Notes under the pieces: generated by a model | Seen by the model: only the letters and a program-made list of their open reading frames with translations | Database searches by the model: none | Told to the model about the DNA's origin: nothing | Source: Prescottella equi | Lineage (GTDB): Bacteria > Actinomycetota > Actinomycetes > Mycobacteriales > Mycobacteriaceae | DNA: 64,000 nucleotides | Direction: 5' to 3' | Assembly: GCF_020171745.1 (NCBI RefSeq) | Contig: NZ_JAIVAH010000018.1 | Coordinates: 186,001 to 250,000 of the forward strand | Translations under genes and position numbers: made by a program | Shown here: positions 7,816-17,158 of the stretch, one piece after another | Layout of the letters: each line of letters opens with the position of its first letter | Position numbering within the stretch: position 1 is the stretch's first letter

Positions 7816-8711
7816 GTCCTCCTGCGGCCGAACGCGTCCTGCACCGCATCGATTCCCGCGCGCACGGCGGGGCCGGCATTGTCGGTCCGCCACACCGCGT
7901 AGATGTCGCGGTGCAGGCGCGGCTCGGTCGCCACCAGCGCCACCCCGTCCGGCATCCGATCCATCGCCAGCCGGGGCACCAGCGCCGCGGCGAGTCCCGC
8001 CGCCGCGAACGCGAGGTGGGTCGAGACGTCGGATGCCTCGAAGTCGACCCGCGGCTCGAATCCCTGCCGACGCAAGGTCAGCACCAGCCACTCGTGGTAC
8101 GCGGTGCCGGATCCCCAAGCCACCCAAGGCATGTCCGCGAGGCTCGACAACCGCACCTCGGCGTCCCGCGCGGACGGATGATCGACCGACAGCGCGAGAT
8201 CGGCGGTATCGCGGTGGATCAGTCGCGACTCCAGATGCGCCGGAACCTCGACCGGCGCCGACTCCCAGCTGTCGACGACGCCGACGTCGATGCGGCCCCG
8301 GACGACGGACTCGAGGGTCACCTCGGTCTCGGCCTCGGTCACCGTCACGTGCAGCGGATACCGGGACAGCAGTGCCCGGACCGCCGCCGGGAGCACCAGC
8401 CGTGACGCGGTCACGAACGCGCCGAACCGCAGGGGGCCCACCACCTCGCTGCGCATCGCGGCGATCTCCGCCTCCACACCGGACGCGCGGGCCAGTAGTT
8501 CGCCGCCCCGGCGAGCCAGCAGTTCCCCTGCCGGCGTCAGGCGCACGCCACGCCCCGCCGGTTCGAGCAGAGCCACCCCGACCTCACGCTCCAGCTTGGC
8601 CAACTGCTGCGACACCCCCGACGGTGTCACGTGTAGGACCCGCGCGGCCGCCGCGACGGACCCGGACTGGGCCACCGCGCACAGCGCACGCACTCGGTCG
8701 AGGTTCAACAC
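7794..8711 (-). CDS. LysR-family transcriptional regulator
   Basis: A 305-residue LysR protein. The GTG at 8711 (VLNLDRVRALCAVAQSG) is chosen because the N-terminal helix-turn-helix starts there as in the family; the frame continues upstream without homology. The recognition segment is HVTPSGVSQQLAKLEREVG, followed by a linker helix and a periplasmic-binding-type effector domain. It is divergent from the EamA transporter gene, 74 bp between starts, so the transporter is the likely target. The gene's 3' end overlaps the convergent MpaB gene by 22 bp. Confidence 0.9.
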   Translation of the reverse strand: MLNLDRVRALCAVAQSGSVAAAARVLHVTPSGVSQQLAKLEREVGVALLEPAGRGVRLTPAGELLARRGGELLARASGVEAEIAAMRSEVVGPLRFGAFVTASRLVLPAAVRALLSRYPLHVTVTEAETEVTLESVVRGRIDVGVVDSWESAPVEVPAHLESRLIHRDTADLALSVDHPSARDAEVRLSSLADMPWVAWGSGTAYHEWLVLTLRRQGFEPRVDFEASDVSTHLAFAAAGLAAALVPRLAMDRMPDGVALVATEPRLHRDIYAVWRTDNAGPAVRAGIDAVQDAFGRRRTQFTRCE

Positions 8712-8785
8712 GGAAGCAACACTACCGAATCTCGAGAAATACTTCTTAGTTGTTGTTTGCCCAGGTAGACCCAACAATTGACGGT

Positions 8786-9700
8786 GTGCAGATCGCCCAA
8801 GTTCGCAGCGCGCCCGTAGCGCCCGGCCGCGCCGCCGACCCCCGCGCGCTCGCCGTCGCGGGTGCCGCCTGCATCTCCCTGACCGCGGTGTTCATCCGCC
8901 TCGCCGACGTCTCCCCCGCGACGTCGGTGTTCTTCCGCTGCGCGCTCGCGCTGCCGCCGTTGGCCGTGCTCGCGTGGATGGAGCACCGTCGCGGCAACCG
9001 GACGAGCAGTGGGGACGCGATGCGGTTCACCGTCGCCGGCGCCCTGCTCGGCGTCGACTTCGCGCTGTGGTCGCAGGCCATCATGCTCGTCGGCGCGGGC
9101 ATCTCCACGGTGCTCGTCAACGTCCAGGTGGTGGTGGTGCCGCTGCTGTCGTTCGTGTTCCTGGGCACCAGGATTCCCGCCCGATTCGTCGCTACCATCC
9201 CGGTGCTGTTCGCCGGGATCGCACTCACCGCCGGGGTCGTGGACGACGCTTCGACCAGCCCGGACCTGCTGTGGGGAACGTTCCTGGCCCTGTTGTCGGG
9301 AGTCGCGTACGCGGGGTACATCTTCGTCGTCGGAGGTCGCGGATCCGCGGCCACCGCGGGCACCCAGGTGCTGATCTCCACTGCGGCCGCGGGCGTCGTC
9401 GGCTCCGCCCTCGGTTCGGTATGGGGCGCCGTCGACGTGACGCCGGGATGGGCCGCGTTCGGCTGGCTCGCGGCGCTGGCCGTGTCGGCACAGGTCATCG
9501 GCTGGATGCTGCTCGGCCGTTCGCTCCCCCGTCTCGCACCCGAGGTCGGCGCCACGCTGCTGCTCCTGCAGCCGGTGCTCGCGATCGCGGCCGCGATGGT
9601 CCTGCTCGGCGAACGGCCGACGGCCCTGCAACTCGTCGGCTGCGCAACCGTTGTCGCGACCGCGTGGTTCGTCGCGTCCCGGCCGCACCGGTCCCGCTGA
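8786..9700 (+). CDS. EamA/DMT-family transporter
   Basis: A 304-residue membrane protein with about ten hydrophobic helices in two EamA repeats (roughly residues 20-145 and 160-290), the standard drug/metabolite exporter design. The start is uncertain: a GTG at 8786 is taken, since the upstream TTG at 8750 lies in the probable LysR-controlled promoter region. The gene begins close after an AT-rich segment and may be leaderless. Substrates of this family range from amino acids to purines and aromatics and cannot be read from sequence. The partner is the divergent LysR regulator. Confidence 0.85.
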   Translation: MQIAQVRSAPVAPGRAADPRALAVAGAACISLTAVFIRLADVSPATSVFFRCALALPPLAVLAWMEHRRGNRTSSGDAMRFTVAGALLGVDFALWSQAIMLVGAGISTVLVNVQVVVVPLLSFVFLGTRIPARFVATIPVLFAGIALTAGVVDDASTSPDLLWGTFLALLSGVAYAGYIFVVGGRGSAATAGTQVLISTAAAGVVGSALGSVWGAVDVTPGWAAFGWLAALAVSAQVIGWMLLGRSLPRLAPEVGATLLLLQPVLAIAAAMVLLGERPTALQLVGCATVVATAWFVASRPHRSR

Positions 9701-9741
9701 ACGAGATTCTCGTTCCATTCACGCGGCGCCCCGTCCACGCT

Positions 9742-9769
9742 GTGACACCGGACACGCGTCGAGTGTCAC
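9742..9769. repeat. Inverted repeat GTGACAC/GTGTCAC
   Basis: Two 7-bp arms (9742-9748 and 9763-9769) separated by 14 bp lie between the EamA gene and the acyl-CoA synthetase gene, about 46 bp before the latter's ATG. It could be an operator for the synthetase or a weak hairpin ending the transporter message; there is no U tract, so an operator is slightly favoured. Confidence 0.35.
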
Positions 9770-9814
9770 CGCGCACCCCTGCCAACGACCCGGACACCCA
9801 GGAGGCTTCTCGAG

Positions 9815-11359
9815 ATGTACCCCGGATTCCACGCCGCGACAGCTCCCGATCGACCCGCAGTCGTCTTCGCCCCTACCGGTGAGGTGGTCACCTATCGCGA
9901 ACTCGAGGATCGCTCGAACCGGTTGGCGCAGCAGTGGTTCGCGCTCGGGCTCCGCAAAGGCGACCACGTGGCGATCCTCGCGGAGAACCATCCCCGATTC
10001 CTGGAGGTGTACTGGGCAGCCGTGCGCTCCGGTCTGTACATCACGGCGGTCAACTGGCATCTCACAGCCGACGAGGCCGCATACATCGTCACCGACTGCC
10101 AGGCGCAGCTCCTCGTCACCACGCACCGGCTCGCAGACCTCGCGACCGCGATCGTGGACGAACTCGAGAACCGCCCCCACCTGTTCATGATGGACGGTGC
10201 CGTCGACGGTTTCGAGTCGTACGAGGAGTCGATGGCCGAGTTCGACCCGGTGCCGCTCGCCGAGCAGCCCCGCGGCGACATGATGCTGTACTCGTCGGGA
10301 ACCACCGGACGCCCCAAGGGCATTCGACGTCCCCTCACCGGCATCACGATCGACGACCCGCGCGGCATGAACGTCGGCCACTTCGCGCAGACGCTGCTGA
10401 AGATGACCGATCAGTCGACGTACCTGGTCCCCGCTCCGATGTACCACTCCGCGGCACTGCAGTGGTCTGCCGGCGCGCACGCGGTCGGGGCCACCGTGGT
10501 GCTGATGGAGCGCTTCGACGCCCGCGAGTTCCTCGCGACGATCGAGAAGCACTCGGTCACGCACACGCAGGTCGTGCCGACCATGATGGTCCGCCTGCTC
10601 AAGCTGCCCGACGCCGAACGCGCGTCGTTCGACGTGTCGTCGCTGCAGGACTTCCTGCACTCCGCCGCGCCGTGCCCGCCGGCCGTCAAGCAGGCGACCA
10701 TCGACTGGCTGGGCCCGATCGTCAGCGAGTTGTACTCGGGCACAGAGGGAATGGGAATGACGTTCCTGACCGCCGACGAGTGGCTCGAGCGCCCCGGATC
10801 CGTGGGCCGCCCGGTGCTCGGCACTCCCGTCGTGTGCGACGAGGAGGGGCAGCCGCTGCCCGCCGGCGAGATCGGCGCCATCTACTTCGAGCGCGATGTC
10901 GTGCCGTTCGAGTACCACAACGACGCCGACAAGACCGCCGACTCCCGGCACCCGAGCAACCCGAGGCTGTCCACCGTCGGCGACGTCGGCTACGTCGACC
11001 AGGACGGATACCTGTTCCTCACCGACCGCAAGTCGTTCATGATCATCTCCGGTGGCGTCAACATCTATCCGGCCGAGATCGAGTCGTGCCTGGCGGCGCA
11101 CCCGGACGTCGCCGACGTCGCGGTGTTCGGTCTCCCCGACCCCGAGATGGGCGAGTACGTGCACGCCGTCGTCGAACTCGATCCCGGAGTACCCGCCGAC
11201 GACGCCACCGCGGAGGCGCTGCGTGCGTACGTCCGCGAACATCTCGCCAAGTACAAGGTGCCGAAGACGATCGACTTCTGCGACCACCTGCCGCGCCTGG
11301 CCACCGGCAAGGTCAAGAAGCACGACCTGCGCGACGCGGCACTGCGCGCTCTCGTATAG
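9815..11359 (+). CDS. Acyl-CoA synthetase (AMP-binding, FadD-like)
   Basis: A 514-residue adenylate-forming ligase that activates a carboxylic acid with ATP and CoA. Core motifs are complete: MLYSSGTTGRPKG (P-loop A3, near residue 155), YSGTEGMGMT (A5), the VGDVGYVDQDGYLFLTDRKS hinge and A7/A8 region, GGVNIYPAEIES, and the C-terminal Lys in LATGKVKKHD that is needed for adenylation. An AGGAGG ribosome site precedes the ATG. It stands alone, downstream of the transporter and followed by a strong hairpin, so it is its own transcription unit. The substrate class is undetermined; a medium- or branched-chain acid is likely. Confidence 0.92.
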   Translation: MYPGFHAATAPDRPAVVFAPTGEVVTYRELEDRSNRLAQQWFALGLRKGDHVAILAENHPRFLEVYWAAVRSGLYITAVNWHLTADEAAYIVTDCQAQLLVTTHRLADLATAIVDELENRPHLFMMDGAVDGFESYEESMAEFDPVPLAEQPRGDMMLYSSGTTGRPKGIRRPLTGITIDDPRGMNVGHFAQTLLKMTDQSTYLVPAPMYHSAALQWSAGAHAVGATVVLMERFDAREFLATIEKHSVTHTQVVPTMMVRLLKLPDAERASFDVSSLQDFLHSAAPCPPAVKQATIDWLGPIVSELYSGTEGMGMTFLTADEWLERPGSVGRPVLGTPVVCDEEGQPLPAGEIGAIYFERDVVPFEYHNDADKTADSRHPSNPRLSTVGDVGYVDQDGYLFLTDRKSFMIISGGVNIYPAEIESCLAAHPDVADVAVFGLPDPEMGEYVHAVVELDPGVPADDATAEALRAYVREHLAKYKVPKTIDFCDHLPRLATGKVKKHDLRDAALRALV

Positions 11360-11362
11360 CCG

Positions 11363-11415
11363 AACGGGCGGTTACTGCGCTCGGCACTCGGCCGATGGCG
11401 CAGTAACCGCCCGTT
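11363..11415 (+). terminator. Strong rho-independent terminator (bidirectional)
   Basis: An 18-bp perfect stem (11363-11380 with 11398-11415) with a 17-nt loop is followed by a short T run. It sits between the acyl-CoA synthetase stop and the convergent ndh stop and would end both transcripts. Confidence 0.85.
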
Positions 11416-11425
11416 TTCGGTGAAG

Positions 11426-12763
11426 CTAGGCGGCGACCTTCGCGGGTTCGTCGTCGACGACGTGCGCGTCGGGCGCCTCGATCGGCCCGATCTCCTGCGC
11501 GTAGTGGAAGTGCGGGCGACGGTGGCCGAGGAACGATCCGAACCACGACATCACCGCGACGTAGCGGTTGCGGAAGCCGACCAGGTACACCATGTGGACG
11601 GCGAGCCACAGCACCCACGCGATGAAGCCGGTGAGCTCGATGCTCTTGACCTTGGTGACCGCGCGGAAGCGGTTGATGATCGCCATCGAACCCTTGTCGC
11701 GGAACTTGAACGGCGTGCCGCGCTTGGTCTTTCCGAGGATGGTGGCCGCGACGTGGCGTCCGCCCTGCATCGCGACGGGCGACTGGCCGGGCAGGTTGTT
11801 CAGCGACGTCATGTCACCGACCGCGAAGATGTCGGCACGGCCGCCGACGGTGAGGTCGGGGTTGACGAGCAGGCGTCCGGCGCGGTCGGTCTCGCAACCG
11901 GTGCGCTCGGCGAGCGCCGCCGCGAAGTCGTTGGCCTGCACGCCGGCCGACCAGATGATGGTCTCGGCGGTACGGCGCACACCGGTCTCGCTGCCGTGGG
12001 CCTTGAGGGTGGCGCCGTGCTCGTCGATGTCGGTGACGAGCGTGTTCAGGACGACCTCGACACCCGACTTCTCGAGCGACTCCTTGGTGTACTCGCTGAG
12101 CTTGCCGCCGTACGCCGGCATCGCGACGCCCGCGCCCTCGACGAGGGTGACGGTGACGTCGTCCGCGGTGACGCCGCGGATCGACTGCTCGAAGTAGCGG
12201 CCCGCGAGCTCCTTGATCTGGCCGGCCAGCTCGACGCCCGTGGCGCCGGCACCGATGACGATGAAGCTCAGCAGGTTCTTGCGCCGCTCGAGGTCGGTGG
12301 TGGTGTGCGCTTCCTCGAAGCAGCGGACGATCTGGGCACGCAGCCGCTCGGCGTCGTCGACCGTCTTGAGCGCGTAGGTGACCTTGGCGAACTCGTCGCG
12401 TCCGAAGTAGCTCTGCCGGGCGCCGGTGGCCGCGACGAGCGAGTTGTAGCCGAGGGTGTGGCGCTCGCCGGCGGCCTCGTAGACGAGTTCCTTCTCCTCG
12501 GGGTGCACGTCGACGACGCGGCCGAGGCGGACGTCGGCGTTGGGGTACTTCGCGAGGATCGCGCGGACCGAGGGGGCGATCTCACCGGCCGCGAGGACGC
12601 CGGTCGCCACCTGGTACAGCAGCGGCTGGAAGAGATGCTCGGTGGTCTCCGAGATGAGAACGAACGGCTTGCCGGCCTTGGCCAGCTTCTTCGCCGTGGC
12701 GAGGGCACCGAATCCGGAACCGACGATCACAACTTCGGTCCGATCGATTACTGCTTCGCTCAC
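11426..12763 (-). CDS. ndh: Type II NADH dehydrogenase (NDH-2)
   Basis: A 445-residue single-subunit, non-proton-pumping NADH:menaquinone oxidoreductase. Start chosen at the GTG at 12763 (VSEAVIDRTEVV), 6 bp after AGGAGG. FAD-binding VVIVGSGFGALATAKKL lies near residue 12, the quinone-site block FQPLLYQVATGVLAAGEIAPS near residue 50, and NADH-binding FIVIGAGATGVELAGQI near residue 165; WSAGV and DIFAVGDMTS complete the FAD site. A hydrophobic C-terminal helix (FIAWVLWLAVHMVYLVGF) anchors it to the inner membrane face. It is divergent from a LysR regulator, which is the obvious candidate to control it. Confidence 0.95.
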   Translation of the reverse strand: MSEAVIDRTEVVIVGSGFGALATAKKLAKAGKPFVLISETTEHLFQPLLYQVATGVLAAGEIAPSVRAILAKYPNADVRLGRVVDVHPEEKELVYEAAGERHTLGYNSLVAATGARQSYFGRDEFAKVTYALKTVDDAERLRAQIVRCFEEAHTTTDLERRKNLLSFIVIGAGATGVELAGQIKELAGRYFEQSIRGVTADDVTVTLVEGAGVAMPAYGGKLSEYTKESLEKSGVEVVLNTLVTDIDEHGATLKAHGSETGVRRTAETIIWSAGVQANDFAAALAERTGCETDRAGRLLVNPDLTVGGRADIFAVGDMTSLNNLPGQSPVAMQGGRHVAATILGKTKRGTPFKFRDKGSMAIINRFRAVTKVKSIELTGFIAWVLWLAVHMVYLVGFRNRYVAVMSWFGSFLGHRRPHFHYAQEIGPIEAPDAHVVDDEPAKVAA

Positions 12764-12871
12764 GGTTGCCTCCTTCTCGAAATATTCGAGAGACCTGGTC
12801 GAGATGTATGAGAGACACCGTAGGAGCGCTAACGACACTTGCGCCAGTAATCAGGGATATTCGGAAAACAG

Positions 12872-12904
12872 TTATCTCGATCGCTCATAAGTAGTATGGC
12901 GTCA
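12872..12904 (+). promoter_or_regulatory. Divergent ndh/LysR control region with probable leaderless LysR start
   Basis: TTAT at 12872 and ATAA at 12887 form the ends of an interrupted dyad with an 11-bp centre, the layout of a LysR box. A TAGTAT -10 element at 12892-12897 is only 6 bp before the LysR ATG, so that message is probably leaderless. Both assignments are by eye. Confidence 0.35.
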
Positions 12905-13839
12905 TGGACTTCCGTCAGCTGCGTTACTTCCTCGCCGTGAGCGAGGAACTGAGCTTCAGCCGGGCGGCGGAACGCTGCTTCATTTCGCAGTCTGCCATCA
13001 GCCACCAGATCACCAAGCTCGAACAGGAACTCGGCGCGCCGCTGTTCGAACGATCCACCCGGGTGGTGAAACTGAGCCCAGCCGGGTCCCGGCTCGTGCC
13101 CATCGCGCAGGAGGTCCTGAGCCTCGAGACGAAGGCGTTCGCGGTCGCGAAGGAACCACGCAACCGCATCCGAATCACCGCCAGCATGAGCTTCGCACCG
13201 CAGAGCCTCGCCGCGATCGCGCACGTCCGCGAGAAGCACCCCGACCTCGATATCGAATTCGTGATCAAGAACTTCACCGATCGCATCGAAGCGGTCTCGG
13301 CGGGCGACGCCGACATCGCGCTGATCCGCGGCGAGGTGGACCGGCCCGGGCTCGAGACCGTCGAACTGGGCGTCGAGGACCTGATGATCGCGACGTCCAA
13401 CCATCATCCGGTGTCGGCGTTCTCCACCGTCGAACTCAGCGAACTCGCGCCCTATCCCCTGTTGCTCCCACCCCGGCACAGCCAGGTCCTGATCCACACG
13501 GTGGTCGAGAACGCCTTCATCGACGTCGGCAGGCGCGTCCAGTTCGGCCCGCCCCTCGCGCGGGACCACACCGCGATCCTCGACGTCATCACCAACCCCC
13601 GCGCGTGGACCGTGCTGTACGCGAGCACGGTTTCCGAGGCGCCGCGGACCGGCCTGTGCGTCATGCGCGAGCGGAACAACCGCCTGCGGGTGCCGGTCAG
13701 CGGCATCGTCCGCAGCGGCGCGGTCTCCTCACCCGGCCTCACCAGCCTCGTGCAGTCGCTGCGTCAGACGATGGCCGGGGAAAGCAGTGTGCCCCTGAGT
13801 CCGCCGCAGCAGATCAGGGGCACACCGGAAGAGCGGTAG
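12904..13839 (+). CDS. LysR-family transcriptional regulator
   Basis: A 311-residue LysR protein. It opens with MDFRQLRYFLAVSEELSFSR, and the recognition helix is in CFISQSAISHQITKLEQELG. An effector-binding domain spans about residues 90-290. It diverges from ndh with 140 bp between starts, so control of ndh or of its own gene is likely. The stop immediately abuts the convergent recR stop. The C-terminal 25 residues are poorly conserved in appearance. The effector is unknown. Confidence 0.92.
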   Translation: MDFRQLRYFLAVSEELSFSRAAERCFISQSAISHQITKLEQELGAPLFERSTRVVKLSPAGSRLVPIAQEVLSLETKAFAVAKEPRNRIRITASMSFAPQSLAAIAHVREKHPDLDIEFVIKNFTDRIEAVSAGDADIALIRGEVDRPGLETVELGVEDLMIATSNHHPVSAFSTVELSELAPYPLLLPPRHSQVLIHTVVENAFIDVGRRVQFGPPLARDHTAILDVITNPRAWTVLYASTVSEAPRTGLCVMRERNNRLRVPVSGIVRSGAVSSPGLTSLVQSLRQTMAGESSVPLSPPQQIRGTPEER

Positions 13840-14448
13840 CTACAGCGTCCGTCGTCCCGACAGCGCACGGCCGAGGGTGAGCTCATCGGCGAACTCGAGG
13901 TCGCCGCCCATCGGCAGACCCGACGCCAGCCGCGACACCGTCAACCCCGGGAAATCCCGCAGCATCCGCACCAGGTAGGTCGCGGTCGCCTCACCCTCGG
14001 TATTGGGGTCGGTCGCGATGATCACCTCGGCGACGTCGACACCGTCCTCCTGGTTTCCGATGCGCGTCAACAACTCCCGGATCCGCAACTGGTCCGGACC
14101 GATGCCGCTGAGCGGGTCGAGCGCGCCACCGAGCACGTGGTAGCGCCCCTTGAACTCGCGCGTGCGCTCGATCGCCTGGACATCCTTGGGCTCCTCGACG
14201 ACGCAGATCATCGTCCGGTCCCGACGCGGGTCACCGCAGATACGACACTTCTCCTCCTCGGAGACCGTGCCGCACACGATGCAGAACTGGACGCCGTCGC
14301 GCACCTTCTGCAGCACCGCCTGGAGCCGGTCGATCTCCGGCGGCTCGACCGACAGCAGGTGGAACGCGATGCGCTGGGCGCTCTTGGGCCCGATGCCGGG
14401 CAGCTTGCCCAGCTCGTCGATCAAGTCCTGGACGGGACCTTCGTACAA
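13840..14448 (-). CDS. recR: Recombination mediator RecR
   Basis: A 202-residue RecR, which works with RecF/RecO in loading RecA at gaps. Domains in order: helix-hairpin-helix ([23 protein letters not shown] cut here at residues 9-31), a C4 zinc finger (FCIVCG and CRIC near residues 56-72), a Toprim domain ([16 protein letters not shown]), and the C-terminal Walker-B-like [15 protein letters not shown]. It sits 9 bp downstream of ybaB in the usual actinobacterial order. Length and all key residues are normal. Confidence 0.97.
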   Translation of the reverse strand: MYEGPVQDLIDELGKLPGIGPKSAQRIAFHLLSVEPPEIDRLQAVLQKVRDGVQFCIVCGTVSEEEKCRICGDPRRDRTMICVVEEPKDVQAIERTREFKGRYHVLGGALDPLSGIGPDQLRIRELLTRIGNQEDGVDVAEVIIATDPNTEGEATATYLVRMLRDFPGLTVSRLASGLPMGGDLEFADELTLGRALSGRRTL

Positions 14449-14457
14449 GGCGCGCCT

Positions 14458-14781
14458 CTAGAAGGGGAGTCCGGGCAGGCCGCCGGCGAGCGGACCGAGC
14501 TTGCTCGCAGCGATGTCCTGCGCCTTGTTCGACGCGTCGGCGATCGCACCGATCACGAGGTCCTGCAGCGTCTCGATGTCCTCGGGGTCGACGACCTTGG
14601 GATCGATCGTGAGTCCGACGACCTCACCGGTGCCCTTGACCGTCGCGGTCACCAGACCGCCACCCGCCTGGCCGGTCACCTCGGCCTGCGCCATCTCGGC
14701 CTGCGCCGCCATCAGCTGCTGCTGCATCTGCTGCGCCTGCGCGAGGAGCTGCTGCATGTCGGGCTGTCCACCTGGTTGCAC
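14458..14781 (-). CDS. YbaB/EbfC-family nucleoid-associated protein
   Basis: A 107-residue DNA-binding protein of the YbaB/EbfC family, usually dimeric. The N-terminal Gln-rich helix ([19 protein letters not shown]) is followed by the beta-rich core with [20 protein letters not shown] and a C-terminal helix. It is upstream of recR in the same direction, the conserved arrangement in many bacteria. In M. tuberculosis the equivalent is Rv3716c by my recollection. Confidence 0.95.
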   Translation of the reverse strand: MQPGGQPDMQQLLAQAQQMQQQLMAAQAEMAQAEVTGQAGGGLVTATVKGTGEVVGLTIDPKVVDPEDIETLQDLVIGAIADASNKAQDIAASKLGPLAGGLPGLPF

Positions 14782-14829
14782 TGGACTGGTCCTTTCGTCG
14801 GGTCGGTTCGCCAGCGTAGTCCGTCGGCG

Positions 14830-15264
14830 CTAGGCCAGCTCGCGCTGCAGATTCGCGAGTGTTGCCTCCTGGATGCGGCGCAGACCCAGCGGTGCGAAGG
14901 TGCGCTCGAAGAAGCCGCCGATGCCGCCCGCACCCTTCCACTCGGTGGACGTGGTGACGGTGGAGCCTGCGCCGGACGGCTCGACGGTCCACGTCGTGAC
15001 GAGCGACGAGTTCGCATCCCGCTCGGTGATGGTGTTGCCGGCGACCGTGACAGACGCCTTGACGTTGCGCGACCGCTTCTCCGTGGCCTGCAGCGTCCAC
15101 TGCGCGACGGTCCCGTCACCCTGGCCACCCTCGAGAACCTGATAGTCGCGGTACTGCTGGGGCAGGATCCGCGGGCGCATCGTCTCATAATCCGTGAGGG
15201 CGCCGAGCGCCTGCTCGGGCGTCGCGGTGAGAGTGATGGAACTGCTGGCGCTGACCTGTGCCAC
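14830..15264 (-). CDS. SRPBCC (START-like) family protein
   Basis: A 144-residue helix-grip protein with a hydrophobic ligand cavity, of the polyketide-cyclase/START-like class. The GTG at 15264 (VAQVSASSSITL) follows an AAGGAG site. SITLTATPEQALGALTDYET marks the N-terminus; a beta-sheet and the C-terminal amphipathic helix (TLANLQRELA) follow. It lies upstream of ybaB with 48 bp between, and corresponds by order to Rv3718c in M. tuberculosis. The amidase gene found between these two in mycobacteria is absent here. Confidence 0.85.
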   Translation of the reverse strand: MAQVSASSSITLTATPEQALGALTDYETMRPRILPQQYRDYQVLEGGQGDGTVAQWTLQATEKRSRNVKASVTVAGNTITERDANSSLVTTWTVEPSGAGSTVTTSTEWKGAGGIGGFFERTFAPLGLRRIQEATLANLQRELA

Positions 15265-15371
15265 TGATACGTCTCCTTGCTCGGGGTTTCCTCCATCCTG
15301 CCTGCTCACCCGAGCGCACTGCCAGGCCGCGCCAAGTGACCCACCACACCGTTTTCACTCACTGAGACCTG

Positions 15372-15384
15372 AACCACAGTGGTT
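15372..15384. promoter_or_regulatory. Palindrome AACCACAGTGGTT upstream of the solute-binding protein
   Basis: A 13-bp dyad (6-bp arms around a central A), about 50 bp before the TTG start of the ABC solute-binding gene in the divergent region with the SRPBCC gene. It is a candidate operator; no adjacent regulator gene explains it. Confidence 0.35.
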
Positions 15385-15435
15385 AAGTAATTGTCTTACC
15401 CTCCGCTGCGAACACGACAAACAGCGAGGTGAGCT

Positions 15436-17037
15436 TTGAAGAACTTGTGGTTCCGGTCGGGCGTCCGACTGGCCGCACTCGGCGCGGCGGCAACAGTGCT
15501 CGTCGCCGGGTGCGCAACGGCCGACGGAGAGTCCAACGAGGGGTCGGCCGTCACGACCGGCCCGGTGAACGTCGCGCAGGACGCCGGTGATCCGGTCCGC
15601 GGCGGCACCGTGACGTTCGGTTCGTATTCGTTCCCGAACGCGCTCGACCCGACCAAGACCCAGGCCGCGGGCTCGACCGGCGGCACCGAGATGGCGGCGA
15701 TCTACGACACCCTGATCCGTACCGACTCCGAGTCGGGCACGTTCGAGCCGCAACTCGCCCAGGCGCTCGAGCACAACGCCGACTACACCCAGTTCACGGT
15801 GAAGCTGCGTGACGGCGCGACGTTCAGCGACGGCTCGCCGGTCGATGCGGACGCCGTCAAGTGGAGCATCGACCGCTTCGTCGCCGCGCGTGCCGACGTG
15901 TCGCAGGTGTGGGCGAACTCGGTGACCTCGATCGCCACGCCGGACGCGAAGACCGTGACGTTCACGCTCAACGCGCCGTGGAACGACTTCCCCGTGCTCC
16001 TGGCGATGGGTCCGGGCATGGTCGTCTCCAAGAACTCCGAGGCCGACGGGAAGTTCACCCCCATCGGCGCCGGCCCGTTCACGCTGACGCGGTTCGCGGC
16101 CAACGAGGAGATCGTGCTCAGCCCGCGCGAGGACTACTGGAACGGTCGCCCCAACCTCGACAAGCTTCGGTTCGTCCCGACGAACGGCGCTCGCGGACAG
16201 TTCGAATCGCTGCAGAGCGGCCAGCTGAACATGGCTTACATCCTGCGCGACGAGGCGACGATCCGGGACACCATGAACGCCGGCTTCAGCGGCTACCTCG
16301 ACATCCAGGGACTGGGCGCGCTCGGCATGCTCAACGCCCGCGAGGGTCGACCCGGCGCCGACGTGCGCGTGCGGCAGGCCGTTGCGTACGGCGTCGATCC
16401 CCAGGCAATCAACCAGCGCGCCAACGACGGTCTCGGCATCGCCAGCTCGACGCTCGTGCCGGACACCTCGCGCTGGTCGTCGGGCGCCGAGGGCGTGCCG
16501 TTCGACCCGGACAAGGCAAAGCAGCTGCTGAACGAGGCCAAGGCCGACGGCTACGACGGCAAGCTCAAGTACCTGGCCACCAGCGAGAAGAGCGCCGAGG
16601 CCGCCGCGCTGGCAGCGCAGGCCTCGCTCAACTCGATCGGCTTCGACGTGCAGATCGAGTACGTCAACAGCACCACCGATCTGGTGCGCAAGCTGTACGT
16701 CGAGCACGACTTCGACATGACCCGCGCGGCGTTCGCGTTCATGGACGAGGCGCCGTACCTGCGCCTGTACGGAGGCATGGGCAGCGACTCGCGCAACAAC
16801 GCGGCCGGCTACGCCGACCCGCAGATGGATGCACTGCTCGTCGAGGTGAAGAGCGCAACCACCGACGACGCCAAGAAGGACGCCATCGCCAAGGTGCAGG
16901 CGCGAGCCAACGAGACGATCCCGTACGCGGTGTGGGGACCGAGCAAGGTCCTTGTCGCCTGGGACGACAACGCCCACGGTGTGAAGCGCTCCGCGGACAA
17001 CATCATGCTGCTCGACCAGGCCTGGGTCGGACAGTGA
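15436..17037 (+). CDS. ABC transporter solute-binding lipoprotein, family 5 (peptide/nickel type)
   Basis: A 533-residue extracytoplasmic binding lipoprotein. The signal sequence ends in a lipobox with Cys26 (LVAGC), so it is tethered to the membrane. SBP_bac_5 features follow: GGTVTFGSYSFPNALDPTKT, YDTLIRTDSESGTFEPQLAQ, LRDGATFSDGSPVDADAVKW near residue 115, and IGAGPFTLTRF. Ligands of the class are oligopeptides, glycosides or metal chelates. The TTG start is set by the signal peptide and the GAGGTGAG ribosome site. No permease or ATPase gene is next to it, so it is an orphan that must pair with transport genes elsewhere. It interrupts the conserved SRPBCC/FAD-oxidase order. Confidence 0.9.
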   Translation: MKNLWFRSGVRLAALGAAATVLVAGCATADGESNEGSAVTTGPVNVAQDAGDPVRGGTVTFGSYSFPNALDPTKTQAAGSTGGTEMAAIYDTLIRTDSESGTFEPQLAQALEHNADYTQFTVKLRDGATFSDGSPVDADAVKWSIDRFVAARADVSQVWANSVTSIATPDAKTVTFTLNAPWNDFPVLLAMGPGMVVSKNSEADGKFTPIGAGPFTLTRFAANEEIVLSPREDYWNGRPNLDKLRFVPTNGARGQFESLQSGQLNMAYILRDEATIRDTMNAGFSGYLDIQGLGALGMLNAREGRPGADVRVRQAVAYGVDPQAINQRANDGLGIASSTLVPDTSRWSSGAEGVPFDPDKAKQLLNEAKADGYDGKLKYLATSEKSAEAAALAAQASLNSIGFDVQIEYVNSTTDLVRKLYVEHDFDMTRAAFAFMDEAPYLRLYGGMGSDSRNNAAGYADPQMDALLVEVKSATTDDAKKDAIAKVQARANETIPYAVWGPSKVLVAWDDNAHGVKRSADNIMLLDQAWVGQ

Positions 17038-17158
17038 TCGCGGCGGGGCGTCCCGGGGTGCTCCCGGGGCGCCCCGCACGGTCGTTAGCATAGCTATAGA
17101 TTTGTGACTCGCCGGGATATCGATGGCCGACCGATCGGACTAGCGATAGCGTCAGGGC

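Noticed and set aside
11420-12811. Long plus-strand frame opposite ndh
   Set aside because: High-GC antisense artefact; ndh is complete with all FAD/NADH motifs.
14137-15267. Long plus-strand frame over recR, ybaB and the SRPBCC gene
   Set aside because: It is antisense to three well-supported genes and low in family-like motifs.
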